Notes: generated from the letters alone by a model not told the origin. 64,000 nt of DNA from Paraflavitalea soli (GCF_003555545.1 NZ_CP032157.1:6204546-6268545), one strand, 5' to 3'; numbered from the stretch's first letter, positions 42,797 to 52,414 are shown. Numbers and translations: made by a program.

Positions 42797-45445
42797 ATGA
42801 AAAGAACACTAACATTGCTTGCTCCTGCCTGGAGCAAAAAGACCTTCTATTGCATCTATGTCACCATTTCTCTCTTATGCTTACTCCAGTTGCAGGGAAA
42901 TCCTGTCCGCGCCCAGGACCCACCACAATACGGTACACCCTATGCTGCCGTGCCCGATCCCAGTGATGTGAACATGTACCAGGTCCACATCCGCCCCTAT
43001 AGTGCCGCAGGTAATTTAGCCGGTGTTACTGCCCGGCTCGATGCCATCAAGGCACTTGGCACCAACGTCATTTATTTAATGCCCCATTACCCCAATGGCA
43101 CCGATTCCCGCAGTTCCATCTCTCCCTATTGTATCAAAGACTTCAAAGGAGTGGGTGCAGAATACGGTAACCTTACCAACCTGCGTGCCCTCGTAGATGG
43201 CGCCCACAGCAGGGGCATGGCCGTTATCCTCGATTGGGTTGCCAATCAAACCTCCTGGGACCATCCCTGGATCACCCAGCACCCTGATTGGTATGTGCGC
43301 GATGGCAATGGCGTCATCCAACCCCTCAATCCCTTTCCCGATGTAGCAGCACTCAACTTCGGCAGCAGCGCCATGCGCACCGAAATGATCAACTCCATGC
43401 GCTATTGGATATTCGCCGCCAATGTCGATGGCTTCCGTTGCGATTATGCCAACTATGCTCCACTCGATTTCTGGACACAGGCCATCAACAACCTGCGTGG
43501 TATTACTTCCCATAAACTATTGATGTTTGCCGAAGGCGACCGCCTGGAGAATTTTAATGCCGGCTTCGATATGAACTTTGGCGATAAATGGTACTACGAT
43601 GCCATCAGGCAAATTGCCGGCGGCGCTTCTGTGGCGCAAATACAAACCACCACCAATACAGAATATACATTCGCAGGCGCAAGTCAGCAAGTGGTAAGAT
43701 ATACCGCCAACCACGATACCGAAGGCGAAGCCACACCCTTCAGTGTTTTCCAGAATCATGCAGGTGTGGTGGTCAACTTCCTCGTATCAGCTTATATGCG
43801 GGGTGTGCCCTTCTTAACCAGTGGACAGGAAGTAGACCACAACCAAACCATTCCCTGGCCGTACACCTCCGTAAAAATAAACTGGAGCGCTAACCCCGGT
43901 GCTGCTGCCGATTTTACCAGGGTCCTCAACTTCCGGACCAGCAGCACAGCCATCCGTCGCGGTACCATGACCAACTATTCCAATACCAACGTATGCGCCT
44001 TCACCAAAATATCGGGAAGCGAAAAAGTGGTCGTCATCGCCAACCTGCGCAACAGCACGCAGACCTTTACAATCCCCGCTGCCCTCGCAGGGAGCTATGT
44101 AGATGCTTATACCGGTACCGCCGTAACATTAACTTCAGGCGCTACCCAGTCTCTCACCAATTTTCAATACCGCGTACTGACCAATGCCAATGTACCCACC
44201 GTACCCGTTACAAGTGTAAGCGTATCACCCGCCGGCATCAGCATCAAAGCAGCCACCAACACACAGCTCACCGCTACCGTGGCGCCGGCCAATGCTACCA
44301 ATCAATCCGTCAACTGGTCATCCGGTAATACCGCAGTCGCTACCGTAAATGCCAGCGGACTGGTAACCGCCATAGCTGCCGGTACCGCTGTGATCACCGC
44401 CACCACCGTGGATCAGGGTAAAACAGCCACCTCAACCATCACAGTCACACCGGCTACCACCTTCACCGTTAATTTCTATAAGCCCACCACCTGGGGTACC
44501 GGCATAAAAATATACTGGTGGGATGCCCAGCCCACAGGCACATTGCCCAATGGCACCTGGCCGGGTGTCAGCATGACCTCCTCCGGCAATGGTTGGTACA
44601 CTTACACATTTACCAACATTACCTCCACCAACCTCATCTTTAATGATGGCACCAACCAGACTACAGACCTCACCAGGAATAAAACCGGCTGGTACCTCAA
44701 CGGTGTCTGGTACGACAACGATCCCGGCACCCCCGGACCCACTTATTACCAGATCCAAAACCGTTGGCAGCCTACCTGGTATTTGTATGATGGAGGTAAT
44801 GGCCAGTTGAGGTATGGTACCAATCCCGGCACCAACCAGGCTTACCAGTGGTTGCAGGAAGATGCCGGTAGTGGGTACGTATTATTAAAGAACCGCAGCA
44901 GCGGCAAATACATCCACGTAGAAAATCAGAATGGAGCAGTGCAATGCAGCACCATCACTCCGGGCTGGTACAGCGCCATGTGGGCCATCGCAGCTGCGAC
45001 CGATGGCTGGTCCTATATTCAGAACAGGTGGCAAACCGGGCAATGGATCAATGTAGAAGGGCAACTGGGTTATGCCCAATACAGCGGCGCACAGGCAGGC
45101 TGGCACAGCGCCATGTGGAAATTCGTGAATCCCACCACCGGCCTCACCGCAGGCAGTAGTTCAACTATACAAACAGCCACCGCCGTTGAAGATAATATAA
45201 CACAACCAGGCGACATCCGCTTATACCCCAATCCATCAACAGGCGGACATTTCTTTATTAATATACCTGCCCTGCAGGAAAACAAATTGGTAACAGTGAG
45301 CATCCGCGATATCAGCGGTAAACTACTCTTCCAAAAGAATATCACAGGAGCTGCTAGGATTGAGCATGGCCTTCCCGCCGGTTTGTACTTCGTAAGCATC
45401 CAATCCGGTCAGCTCAAGGAGAGCAGGAAGCTGATCGTAAAATAA
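42797..45445 (+). CDS. type IX-secreted GH13 enzyme with Big-2, CBM26 and C-terminal sorting domain
   Basis: An 882-aa secreted enzyme: signal peptide to about residue 40, GH13 barrel (about 45-400), amylase C-domain, Big-2 Ig-like domain (about 470-555; SVSPAGISIKAATNTQLTATV), CBM26-type starch module (about 560-635; YKPTTWGTGIKIYWWDAQPTG), a beta-trefoil-like repeat region (about 645-780; NRWQ/GWHSAMW repeats), and a type IX sorting domain (IRLYPNPSTGG..., GLPAGLYFVSIQSG). Nucleophile Asp216 and acid/base Glu246 are present, but region I reads DWVANQ, Gln replacing the usual His. It is paralogous to the preceding enzyme over the barrel. Confidence 0.93.
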   Translation: MKRTLTLLAPAWSKKTFYCIYVTISLLCLLQLQGNPVRAQDPPQYGTPYAAVPDPSDVNMYQVHIRPYSAAGNLAGVTARLDAIKALGTNVIYLMPHYPNGTDSRSSISPYCIKDFKGVGAEYGNLTNLRALVDGAHSRGMAVILDWVANQTSWDHPWITQHPDWYVRDGNGVIQPLNPFPDVAALNFGSSAMRTEMINSMRYWIFAANVDGFRCDYANYAPLDFWTQAINNLRGITSHKLLMFAEGDRLENFNAGFDMNFGDKWYYDAIRQIAGGASVAQIQTTTNTEYTFAGASQQVVRYTANHDTEGEATPFSVFQNHAGVVVNFLVSAYMRGVPFLTSGQEVDHNQTIPWPYTSVKINWSANPGAAADFTRVLNFRTSSTAIRRGTMTNYSNTNVCAFTKISGSEKVVVIANLRNSTQTFTIPAALAGSYVDAYTGTAVTLTSGATQSLTNFQYRVLTNANVPTVPVTSVSVSPAGISIKAATNTQLTATVAPANATNQSVNWSSGNTAVATVNASGLVTAIAAGTAVITATTVDQGKTATSTITVTPATTFTVNFYKPTTWGTGIKIYWWDAQPTGTLPNGTWPGVSMTSSGNGWYTYTFTNITSTNLIFNDGTNQTTDLTRNKTGWYLNGVWYDNDPGTPGPTYYQIQNRWQPTWYLYDGGNGQLRYGTNPGTNQAYQWLQEDAGSGYVLLKNRSSGKYIHVENQNGAVQCSTITPGWYSAMWAIAAATDGWSYIQNRWQTGQWINVEGQLGYAQYSGAQAGWHSAMWKFVNPTTGLTAGSSSTIQTATAVEDNITQPGDIRLYPNPSTGGHFFINIPALQENKLVTVSIRDISGKLLFQKNITGAARIEHGLPAGLYFVSIQSGQLKESRKLIVK

Positions 45446-45484
45446 TAGGTAATAATGGGTATCTGCAAAACATCCGATTACCTT

Positions 45485-45522
45485 GATGGCTGCCGGTTTG
45501 CCGGTGGCCATCTTCTTTTTTA
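45485..45522 (+). terminator. strong terminator of the glucan operon
   Basis: GATGGCTGCCGG (45485-45496) pairs fully, with two wobbles, with CCGGTGGCCATC (45501-45512) around a TTTG loop; TTCTTTTTTAT follows. It overlaps the 3' end of the convergent oxidoreductase gene by three bases. Confidence 0.88.
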
Positions 45523-46536
45523 TGGCAACAGGATGGTGGCCCCCGTCGTCTCTCTTGCTTCTAGCCGCCGATGTGCTTCGGCCGCCTCACTGAGCGGCAG
45601 CCGCGTGTGGATCGGGATCTTCACCGCGCCACTTGAAACCACAGCAAAGAGTTCTTCACTCATAGCGAGCATGTTCTCCCGCTTTTCCAGGTGCGTGAAC
45701 AGCAGCTGCCAGGTAGCGAAAAGCGATCCCTTTTTCATCAGCAGCATAATATCAAATGCCTCAATGGCCCCTGATGCCGAACCGAAGCTCACAAAATAAC
45801 CCAATGGCCGCAAACTATCCAGTGAGCCCTCGAAGGTCGCTTTGCCAATGCCGTCATACACCACATCGCAGCCCCTGCCATCCGTGATCTCCCGCACACG
45901 CGCAGCAAAATCTTCCAGGTGGTAATTGATCACATAGTCGCAGCCATTCTTACGCGCCAGTGCTGCCTTCTCCGGCGAGCCGACTGTGCCGATCACCGTG
46001 GCGCCAAGGTGCTTTGCCCATTGCGTGAGAATAAGCCCCACACCACCCGCTGCTGCATGTATAAGCACCGTATGACCTGCCTCCACACGAAAGGCGCGGC
46101 GCAGCAGCGATTGCGCCGTCAGCCCCTTCAACATCATGGCTGCGCCCGTCTCGAAATCTATGCCATCAGGCAGGTGCACGAGAAACCGGGCTGGTACAAT
46201 ACTCTCTTCCGCATATGCCCCAAGCGTCATCACATAAGCCACCCGGTCTCCGGGTGCAAAATCTTCCACTCCCGCTCCAACTGCCATCACTTCACCCGCC
46301 CCTTCATTGCCGGGTAGGAACGGTAGCGCGGGCGGCGTATATGCTCCCGTACGGAAATAGGTATCTACAAAGTTGAGGCCGATCGCCCGGTTGCGCACAA
46401 GCACCTCACCCCGTCCGGGTTGGTTGATACTTACCTCTTCATAACTTAAAACCTCCGGCCCGCCGTGCTGGTGAACACGGATTCCTTTCACCCGTCTGGC
46501 CCCTTCCGGCTGTATTGATTTTCCCGTAATACTCAT
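45520..46536 (-). CDS. quinone oxidoreductase (zinc-free MDR family, QorA-like)
   Basis: A 338-aa NADPH-dependent oxidoreductase of the medium-chain dehydrogenase family. Motifs: GroES-like N-terminal domain (VRNRAIGLNFVDTYFRTGAY, LPGNEGAGEVMAVGAGV, GDRVAY), Rossmann motif HAAAGGVGLILTQWAKHLGA, NGCDYVINY, and GCDVVYDGIGKATFEGSL. The structural zinc Cys cluster is absent, as in quinone oxidoreductases. The ATG at 46536 is chosen over a TTG at 46545. It is divergent from an AraC-type regulator, which may control it. Confidence 0.92.
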   Translation of the reverse strand: MSITGKSIQPEGARRVKGIRVHQHGGPEVLSYEEVSINQPGRGEVLVRNRAIGLNFVDTYFRTGAYTPPALPFLPGNEGAGEVMAVGAGVEDFAPGDRVAYVMTLGAYAEESIVPARFLVHLPDGIDFETGAAMMLKGLTAQSLLRRAFRVEAGHTVLIHAAAGGVGLILTQWAKHLGATVIGTVGSPEKAALARKNGCDYVINYHLEDFAARVREITDGRGCDVVYDGIGKATFEGSLDSLRPLGYFVSFGSASGAIEAFDIMLLMKKGSLFATWQLLFTHLEKRENMLAMSEELFAVVSSGAVKIPIHTRLPLSEAAEAHRRLEARETTGATILLP

Positions 46537-46610
46537 GGTGATCAATTATTTGCCGGCAAAATTAGCAGCCCCGGCAACCGCCGAACAGTGCCAAAAACAG
46601 GTTTGTACTG

Positions 46611-46618
46611 TAATTTTG
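46611..46618 (+). promoter_or_regulatory. -7 element TAATTTTG
   Basis: A perfect TAnnTTTG 6 bases before the ATG at 46625: the mRNA would be leaderless or nearly so. This also supports that start over the frame opening at 46535. Confidence 0.6.
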
Positions 46619-46624
46619 CAGGTT

Positions 46625-47488
46625 ATGAAGCAGAAAGCGCTACACCGGCCCTTTGAGTTGTACGTGGCTGATATGGAGGATTGGCAGGCAAGGCCCCTGG
46701 TCTACCATTTCTTCGAGATCGTGCTGATCCTCGAAGGAGAGGGCGTACGGTATGTAAACCTCAACCGCTTTCCTTATGAGAAAGGCAGCATATTCCTGTT
46801 TACCCCCCTTGACTGCCGGGGCTTTAAAATGGACAAAGCTACCCGCTTTTGCTCCATCCGTTTTTCTGAGGTCTTCCTGGCCAAATGCAAGAATGGCCAG
46901 GAGCGCGAACGCATCACCCAATGGTTGCGCCAACTGGAGCATATCTTCTATCACCACAACCGGTTTGAGCAGGTACTCATCAGGCAGCCCGGCGACTACC
47001 AGATGATCTTTACACTCATCAACAATATGGTGCAGGAATACGAGGGAAAGCAACCTTATTACGAAGAGAACCTGCAGCATTTTATAACCCTCGTCCTCAA
47101 CATGCTCGCCCGCAATGTGGCCGATAGCATACTCTCCACCGCTGCCAGTCCTGAACCGGAGCCCCTGATCAACCGCATGTTGCTCCATGTGCATGAAAAC
47201 ATCCACAGCTCCGATAAGCTGCGCATCAGCTACCTGGCCAAACACTTCAATCTATCGGCCAATTATGTAGGCGAATATTTCAGAAAGCTCACCGGCGAAA
47301 GCCTTCAGCACTACATCACCCAATACAAAATACAACTGGTACAACACCGCCTGGCCAATAGTCCCCTCACCGTGAGCCAGATTGCCACCGAACTCGGCTT
47401 CAGCGATGAAAGCCACCTGAGCAGGCAATTCAGGAAACATACCGGTGGCATTAGCCCCGTCGAATACCGGAAGAAAAATTCTTACTAA
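46625..47488 (+). CDS. AraC-family transcriptional regulator
   Basis: A 287-aa regulator. Residues 1-170 form a cupin-like sensor (FELYVADMEDWQARPLVYHFFEIVLILEGEG, KGSIFLFTPLDCRGF). Residues 190-287 are the double HTH (KLRISYLAKHFNLSANYVGEYFRKLTGESLQHYI, TVSQIATELGFSDESHLSRQFRKHTGGISPVEYR). Probably a small-molecule-responsive activator. The ATG at 46625 follows a perfect -7 box. Divergent from the quinone oxidoreductase, a typical regulator-target layout. Confidence 0.92.
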   Translation: MKQKALHRPFELYVADMEDWQARPLVYHFFEIVLILEGEGVRYVNLNRFPYEKGSIFLFTPLDCRGFKMDKATRFCSIRFSEVFLAKCKNGQERERITQWLRQLEHIFYHHNRFEQVLIRQPGDYQMIFTLINNMVQEYEGKQPYYEENLQHFITLVLNMLARNVADSILSTAASPEPEPLINRMLLHVHENIHSSDKLRISYLAKHFNLSANYVGEYFRKLTGESLQHYITQYKIQLVQHRLANSPLTVSQIATELGFSDESHLSRQFRKHTGGISPVEYRKKNSY

Positions 47489-47550
47489 AAACCTTCCCTT
47501 TATTGTAACATATTTCCTTTCCCGGCCACAGATACTTAAAACCTGTCCCA

Positions 47551-48060
47551 TTGGCCCCCCAACAACGAAAGGAAGCCTTTACCGAACAAATCGCCGGAAA
47601 TGAAGCCCTGATCTGGAAAATATGCCGGTTGTACGGTCACACCGCCGAAGACAGGCAGGACCTTTTTCAGGAGATCATGGTGCAGACCTGGCAGTCCTTC
47701 GACCAGTTCCGGGGCGAAGCCAAATTCAGTACCTGGCTCTACCAGGTGGCCCTCAACACAGCCATTGCGGGTATCCGTAAAAAGAAAAGAACAATACCCA
47801 TCGTGCAGCGCGAAGCTATACCCGAGATGGCAGACCACTCCCCACCGGCCGACGATGAACAATTGCAACAACTCTATACAGCCATTACAAAGTTGAATGG
47901 GATCGAAAAAGCACTCACCTTACTGTACCTCGAAGACAAGTCCTACAAAGAAATGGAAACCATCTTAGGGATCAACGAAAGTACCCTGCGCGTAAAGATG
48001 ACCAGAGTAAAAGAAAAATTAAGGCAACTTCTAAACGCATACACTTATGGAACTAGATGA
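47551..48060 (+). CDS. ECF-type RNA polymerase sigma factor
   Basis: A 169-aa sigma-70 of the ECF group: region 2 (EAFTEQIAGNEALIWKICRLYGHTAEDRQDLFQEIMVQTWQSFDQFRGEAKFSTWLYQVALNTAI in pieces) and region 4 (LEDKSYKEMETILGINESTLRVKMTRVKEKLRQLL). The start appears to be TTG (47551); no upstream ATG is in frame. It overlaps by 14 bp a small membrane protein, a classical sigma/anti-sigma arrangement. Target promoters unknown. Confidence 0.9.
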   Translation: MAPQQRKEAFTEQIAGNEALIWKICRLYGHTAEDRQDLFQEIMVQTWQSFDQFRGEAKFSTWLYQVALNTAIAGIRKKKRTIPIVQREAIPEMADHSPPADDEQLQQLYTAITKLNGIEKALTLLYLEDKSYKEMETILGINESTLRVKMTRVKEKLRQLLNAYTYGTR

Positions 48061-48643
48061 CCTGAAAGATAAATGGCGAAATAGTGATCCAATCAATACA
48101 TCTACATCAAAACAAAAGATCATGGAACTTATCCAACAAAAAAGCCATGGCCCTGCAGCCGCTTTAAAAAAAGCGTTTAAAAAACAACTCCTGATCATTC
48201 CCACCCTCGTAATACTGGTAGGTGATGCAGTGATCAACCCATCCCGGCAAACTGATCCCTTTTTCAGCCTCTTCTTTGGTATTACTGTCCTGACTATGGT
48301 CTTTTTTGCGGTTGCCTATTTTACGCTCCGCAATATGGGTAAGACAGATGCACCCGTGGTGGATCAATTGAAGCGCCAGCTACGTTCCCTGCAGGACATG
48401 ATGTTGTTTTATCGCATTATCTCATTGGCTGGTGTGCTCATGTTGGTGATCTTTCTGGAAGTATTTAAAGACCTGTGGACCGGAACGGCAGTAGCAAATT
48501 GGTATGAGGTAGGCCTCTGGCTGCGTATTCCCGCTTATGGCGGACTGCTGTTTTCGGCTTATGTTGTGTTTAATAGGATATATCAAAAAGACTATGGGCA
48601 GCACCTGGACGAGTTGAAGAAAAGCCTGTCAGAGACAGAATGA
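48047..48643 (+). CDS. probable membrane anti-sigma factor
   Basis: A 198-aa protein. The cytoplasmic N-terminal 50 residues are charged (ELDDLKDKWRNSDPINTSTSKQKIMELIQ) and could bind the sigma factor. Four hydrophobic helices follow (about 47-65, 72-95, 120-142 and 160-180), and the C-terminus is again charged. There is no zinc-binding anti-sigma motif. The overlap with the ECF sigma gene is the main reason for the proposed role; the family is not recognised by name. Confidence 0.7.
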   Translation: MELDDLKDKWRNSDPINTSTSKQKIMELIQQKSHGPAAALKKAFKKQLLIIPTLVILVGDAVINPSRQTDPFFSLFFGITVLTMVFFAVAYFTLRNMGKTDAPVVDQLKRQLRSLQDMMLFYRIISLAGVLMLVIFLEVFKDLWTGTAVANWYEVGLWLRIPAYGGLLFSAYVVFNRIYQKDYGQHLDELKKSLSETE

Positions 48644-48662
48644 TCATAACCGATTCGAGTAA

Positions 48663-49700
48663 TTAAACTGGCTGTTCAATAAAGACCTCGTCCTTCGGAA
48701 ACTTATCAATGATCTCAGCAGAGACACCGAAATTTCCTGCCAACAGATCTTTAGGGTTCGTAGCCAGCCATCGGCTCAGGTCAATAGATTCGTATTCCCC
48801 ACTATTAAACCCAATGAGTATCTTACAGACTTCAGTTCCTGTATTCTTAATATAATGACCTGCGCCCATCGGTACATAACCTACGTCTCCCGCTTCAAAC
48901 TGCTCCGTTACCGCATGGCCTTCTGCCAGAAAAACAGTGATCTCCGCCTGCCCCGAAATAAAATACTGCCACTCATCCGCATTGGGATGCCAGTGCAGAT
49001 CGCGCAAAGCCCCTGGTTGTAATTCCAGGATAGATCCTGATATTGTTTTACTGATCGGGAATTCCTTAGCAGTAACCAGCTTTAAGGTGCCGCCGCCGGA
49101 GATCAGCCGGGGCTGCTGCGCCTCCAACGGGTAGCGGTGCATGCTCATTAATGCCGGCTCCTCTTTAGGTGTAGCCAATATTGATCCTACATTAGGGATA
49201 GCACTTTTAGCAAAGTAAACTTCTCCTTTGGGCAACTGATCTACCTCTTCAAGCGTAAGTCCTAAGCTCTGTGCTGCGATCTCTTTGGGCACATGCGCCA
49301 GAAAGTCTGTAATACTGAAAGTATGATCCTCCGAAAAATCACCATTGTCAAAGATCAGGATGAAATGCGCGGCCGTATCTCCTATGTTCTGAATGGCATG
49401 TCCATACCCTTTGGGGAAATACCATACATCACCCGGGTAAAACAGGTCTGTATACCCATTCCCGCCGGGATGTATAATAGTGGTTCTTAAGGAACCTTCA
49501 ATAACGTACGCCCATTCCGCTGCATTGGCATGCCAGTGCAGTTCACGCATCGCGCCCGGCTCCAGCCGCATAGAAACACCTGCAATGCCTATCGACGCAG
49601 GAAACTCAGATACCGAAGCGCCACGGGTAATGCCACCCGGCCCCACCCTGGGTGTTTTCTTTTCCAGGGCATACTTAAAACTTACTGGCTGATTATTCAT
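48663..49700 (-). CDS. bicupin, oxalate decarboxylase-like
   Basis: A 345-aa protein with two cupin domains. Metal sites: domain 1 ELHWHANAAEW plus the His of GYGHAIQN; domain 2 DLHWHPNADEW plus the His of GAGHYIKN, the Mn ligands of oxalate decarboxylase. Between them DFSEDHTFSITDFLAHVPKEI aligns with the lid region of Bacillus OxdC, in which a Glu of the SENS loop gives decarboxylase rather than oxidase activity; here SED keeps the Glu. The reaction would be oxalate to formate and CO2, consuming a proton. No signal peptide. Convergent with the anti-sigma gene. Confidence 0.9.
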   Translation of the reverse strand: MNNQPVSFKYALEKKTPRVGPGGITRGASVSEFPASIGIAGVSMRLEPGAMRELHWHANAAEWAYVIEGSLRTTIIHPGGNGYTDLFYPGDVWYFPKGYGHAIQNIGDTAAHFILIFDNGDFSEDHTFSITDFLAHVPKEIAAQSLGLTLEEVDQLPKGEVYFAKSAIPNVGSILATPKEEPALMSMHRYPLEAQQPRLISGGGTLKLVTAKEFPISKTISGSILELQPGALRDLHWHPNADEWQYFISGQAEITVFLAEGHAVTEQFEAGDVGYVPMGAGHYIKNTGTEVCKILIGFNSGEYESIDLSRWLATNPKDLLAGNFGVSAEIIDKFPKDEVFIEQPV

Positions 49701-49900
49701 TGCAATTGCTTTTTGATGGTTCCAACTTCCAACATGCCCGGATCAGGTCAGGCAAAAGCTAGGCTTTGCCTCTAAAGCAAAGTAGGGTAATTGTTGCGCA
49801 TGTTTTGATAGTGTTGAACCCTTTCCAAAGAAGGATGATGAAAGCAAATGACTCCGGCCCTTTGCTTTCATCGGATGGCTTCCATAGGTCAATGTCTTAC

Positions 49901-50887
49901 CTATTTGAATAAAGAACCCTTTATTACAGCAGCGGCTTCCAGCATAGCTGTTTTCACCGCAGGGATATGCGCCAGCGGATTCAACAGCCCATAGTCATGG
50001 ATCAATCCACCATAGCGGGTCAAGGTAACCGGCACACCTGCCTCATCCATTTTCCGGGCATAGGCTTCACCCTCGTCACGCAACACATCATTCTCTGCTG
50101 TTTGTACCAGGGCAGGTGGTAACCCTTTCAGCTCTTCTAAAGAAGCCAGCAGTGGAGAGGTATAGATCTCTTTCCGTGCAGCCGGATCAGTCGTGTAGTT
50201 ATCCCAAAACCAGATCATCATATTCCTGGTCAGGAAGCGGCCGTCCGCAAACGCATGGTAAGACCCTGTTTCGAAATTGGCATTTGTTACAGGCCACAGC
50301 AGCACCTGCAGTTTAATAGCCGGCCCTTTTTTGTCTTTCGCCATCAGCGATACCACCGCAGCCATATTGCCGCCAACACTGTTGCCAACCACTGCCAGGT
50401 CTTTGCCATTTACGCCTATTTCATGTCCATGCAGCGACACCCATTCCGTAGCAGCATAGGCCTGGTTGATAGCCACCGGATATTTCGCCTCAGGAGAAGG
50501 CGTGTAGTCGGGAAAAACTGCCGCCGCACCACTCTCAACAACAAGATCGCGAACGATCCTGCGGTGCGTGGGATAATCACCCAGTACCCAACCGCCGCCA
50601 TGAAAGAACATGAACACCGGAATATTACCCTTGGCGCCCTGCGGTTTCACAATATGGATCGTAACAGTCAGACCGTTCTGCGTAATTGTCTTTTCCGTTT
50701 CTTCAATACCTGAATAATCCACAGGAACAGATTGCTGCGCGCCGACCAACACCTGCCGCGCATCAGCCGGGCTCAGTTGCTCCATGGGCTTTCCGTCACC
50801 CGAGTTTAGCCCTTTAAGGAATTGACGGACTTTCAGTAAAATTTGTGGATCATTTTCTGCTTTTACAGCATTGGTAGATGGTGCCAT
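49901..50887 (-). CDS. alpha/beta hydrolase of the HSL (acetyl esterase) family
   Basis: A 328-aa esterase: oxyanion motif FFHGGGWVLGD, nucleophile GNSVGGNMAAV, catalytic Asp in the NDVLRDEGEAYA region (about 270) and His in LIHDYGLL. The HGGGW block and the GxSxGG elbow define the hormone-sensitive-lipase-like group acting on short acyl esters. No signal peptide. It lies 51 bp after the next hydrolase gene on the same strand, so the two may be co-transcribed. Confidence 0.9.
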   Translation of the reverse strand: MAPSTNAVKAENDPQILLKVRQFLKGLNSGDGKPMEQLSPADARQVLVGAQQSVPVDYSGIEETEKTITQNGLTVTIHIVKPQGAKGNIPVFMFFHGGGWVLGDYPTHRRIVRDLVVESGAAAVFPDYTPSPEAKYPVAINQAYAATEWVSLHGHEIGVNGKDLAVVGNSVGGNMAAVVSLMAKDKKGPAIKLQVLLWPVTNANFETGSYHAFADGRFLTRNMMIWFWDNYTTDPAARKEIYTSPLLASLEELKGLPPALVQTAENDVLRDEGEAYARKMDEAGVPVTLTRYGGLIHDYGLLNPLAHIPAVKTAMLEAAAVIKGSLFK

Positions 50888-50938
50888 GATAATTAATGTG
50901 TTTAAAAAATGGATAATAAGATTGATATAACCGGAGGA

Positions 50939-51733
50939 TTATTTTGAAGGAGTGCTTGCTGCCTCTGTAGCAGCCGCAACAATTAACGTGGCCACTTCCC
51001 GGGGGTGGGATGCAAAGACAGCGTGACTGGCGCCTGCTATTTCTATCACCTTGCTGCCGGCACGTTTTGCATACAGCCGTTCAAGATCTGGATTGATAAT
51101 ACGGTCGGCTTTCGCCACCATATACCAGGATGGCTTCTTCTTCCAGGCAGGATTATGAATGATCGCATGGAAAGCCTGATCTGCCACCGGCATTTGTGAC
51201 ATGGCCATAAAACCGGCTTTAGCTGCAGGCAGATCGCCGGCGAAATCGGCAGCAAACCGCTGGGGATCGATCATGTCCAGGCCGTCGGCACCCTTTATAA
51301 GAGAGGTGTAGGCCGAAGGATGCTTTTTCCCGTTGTCCGCTTCTGATTCTCCTTCATCCGGTGCATGAGCGGCGATATAGACCAGTCCTGCCACTTTGGG
51401 ATTATTCCCCGCAATCGTGATCACGGCGCCGCCATAACTATGTCCTACCAGTATACAGGGGCCGTCCTGTTGATTGATAATCCTGGTTACAGCCGCTACA
51501 TCCGCCTCAAACGAGGTCAATGGTTGTTGCGTAACAGTTACGTGATATCCTTTCTTAGTAAGGATGTCATATACACCCTGCCAGCCCGATCCGTCCACAA
51601 ATGCCCCATGTACAAGTACTACATTTTTGATGCCGCCCGCATTTTGTGCATAAATGCTTTTCATATTGCCCAGTAAAAAACAAAGTAAAACAAAGGCATA
51701 AAAGCCGATCCTGTTGTTTTGAATTGTCTTCAT
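50939..51733 (-). CDS. secreted alpha/beta hydrolase, EstC-like
   Basis: A 264-aa hydrolase with a signal peptide (IGFYAFVLLCFLLGNMKSIYAQ, cut near residue 30). Motifs: LVHGAFVDGSGW (oxyanion), VGHSYGGAV (Ser nucleophile), and GASHAVFASHP (His). This HGAFVDGS pattern is typical of EstC/hydroxynitrile-lyase-like esterases. Probably periplasmic or surface exposed. It sits between a Dps gene and an HSL-type esterase on the same strand; 40 bp from the Dps stop. Confidence 0.88.
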   Translation of the reverse strand: MKTIQNNRIGFYAFVLLCFLLGNMKSIYAQNAGGIKNVVLVHGAFVDGSGWQGVYDILTKKGYHVTVTQQPLTSFEADVAAVTRIINQQDGPCILVGHSYGGAVITIAGNNPKVAGLVYIAAHAPDEGESEADNGKKHPSAYTSLIKGADGLDMIDPQRFAADFAGDLPAAKAGFMAMSQMPVADQAFHAIIHNPAWKKKPSWYMVAKADRIINPDLERLYAKRAGSKVIEIAGASHAVFASHPREVATLIVAAATEAASTPSK

Positions 51734-51773
51734 CGTTGTAATATTATGAGTGAGGAATAATGTTATGAGGCTC

Positions 51774-52247
51774 TTATTGCAAATGTGCCCTTAGCATCCA
51801 GGCCATCTTTTCATGCGTTTCCAGCAATCCTGTTAAATAGTCACTGGTGCCCGCATCCTTGTATTCATTGGCAACAGGGTTTATTTGCTCTCTCAGGTGA
51901 ATAATGATACTTTCATGGTCTCCCAACAATTCTTTGATAAAGCCTGCGCCATCATTTGTTGCCCTTGATTGTTCCGTGAGGTGCGTAAGTTGCAGGTAAG
52001 CTGCCAGCGTTGCAGGCGCGTAATGGCCCAGCTTGCGGATGCGTTCCGCCACATCATCCATGATCTCATCCAGCTGCTCATACTGTTCTTCAAAGAATTT
52101 ATGTTTGTTGTAAAAGTCAGGGCCTTCTACATTCCAATGAGCATTGCGTGTTTTTAGATAAAGCAGGAACTCATCAGAAAGGATACCGTTCAAAATTTGT
52201 GCAACTTTTAAAAGATTGTCCGGTGTGATGCCAATGGAAGGTGTCAT
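51774..52247 (-). CDS. dps: Dps-family ferritin-like DNA-protection protein
   Basis: A 157-aa ferritin-like protein that stores iron and protects DNA under starvation or peroxide stress. The intersubunit ferroxidase ligands are visible: His in KTRNAHWNVEG, and Asp/Glu in FFEEQYEQLDEIMDDVAERIR. The four-helix bundle length is typical. The N-terminal tail is short, with few Lys, so DNA binding may be weak. I chose the ATG at 52247 because MTPSIGITPDNLLKV begins the first conserved helix; an upstream start adds nine residues. Confidence 0.93.
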   Translation of the reverse strand: MTPSIGITPDNLLKVAQILNGILSDEFLLYLKTRNAHWNVEGPDFYNKHKFFEEQYEQLDEIMDDVAERIRKLGHYAPATLAAYLQLTHLTEQSRATNDGAGFIKELLGDHESIIIHLREQINPVANEYKDAGTSDYLTGLLETHEKMAWMLRAHLQ

Positions 52248-52414
52248 ATGTTTTGATTTTTGGTAGGTGATCATTGTTTACTGGTGCAACTTACTTTCAT
52301 AAGCAGCGCAACGCTCAGGCTAAACGACCGGGAGGCAAAACCCGTCGACAGGGAAGGAACTACAGAATACGACAGGGGCCATAGACTGCATCACTGAAAC
52401 TTCCGTCAAATCAT

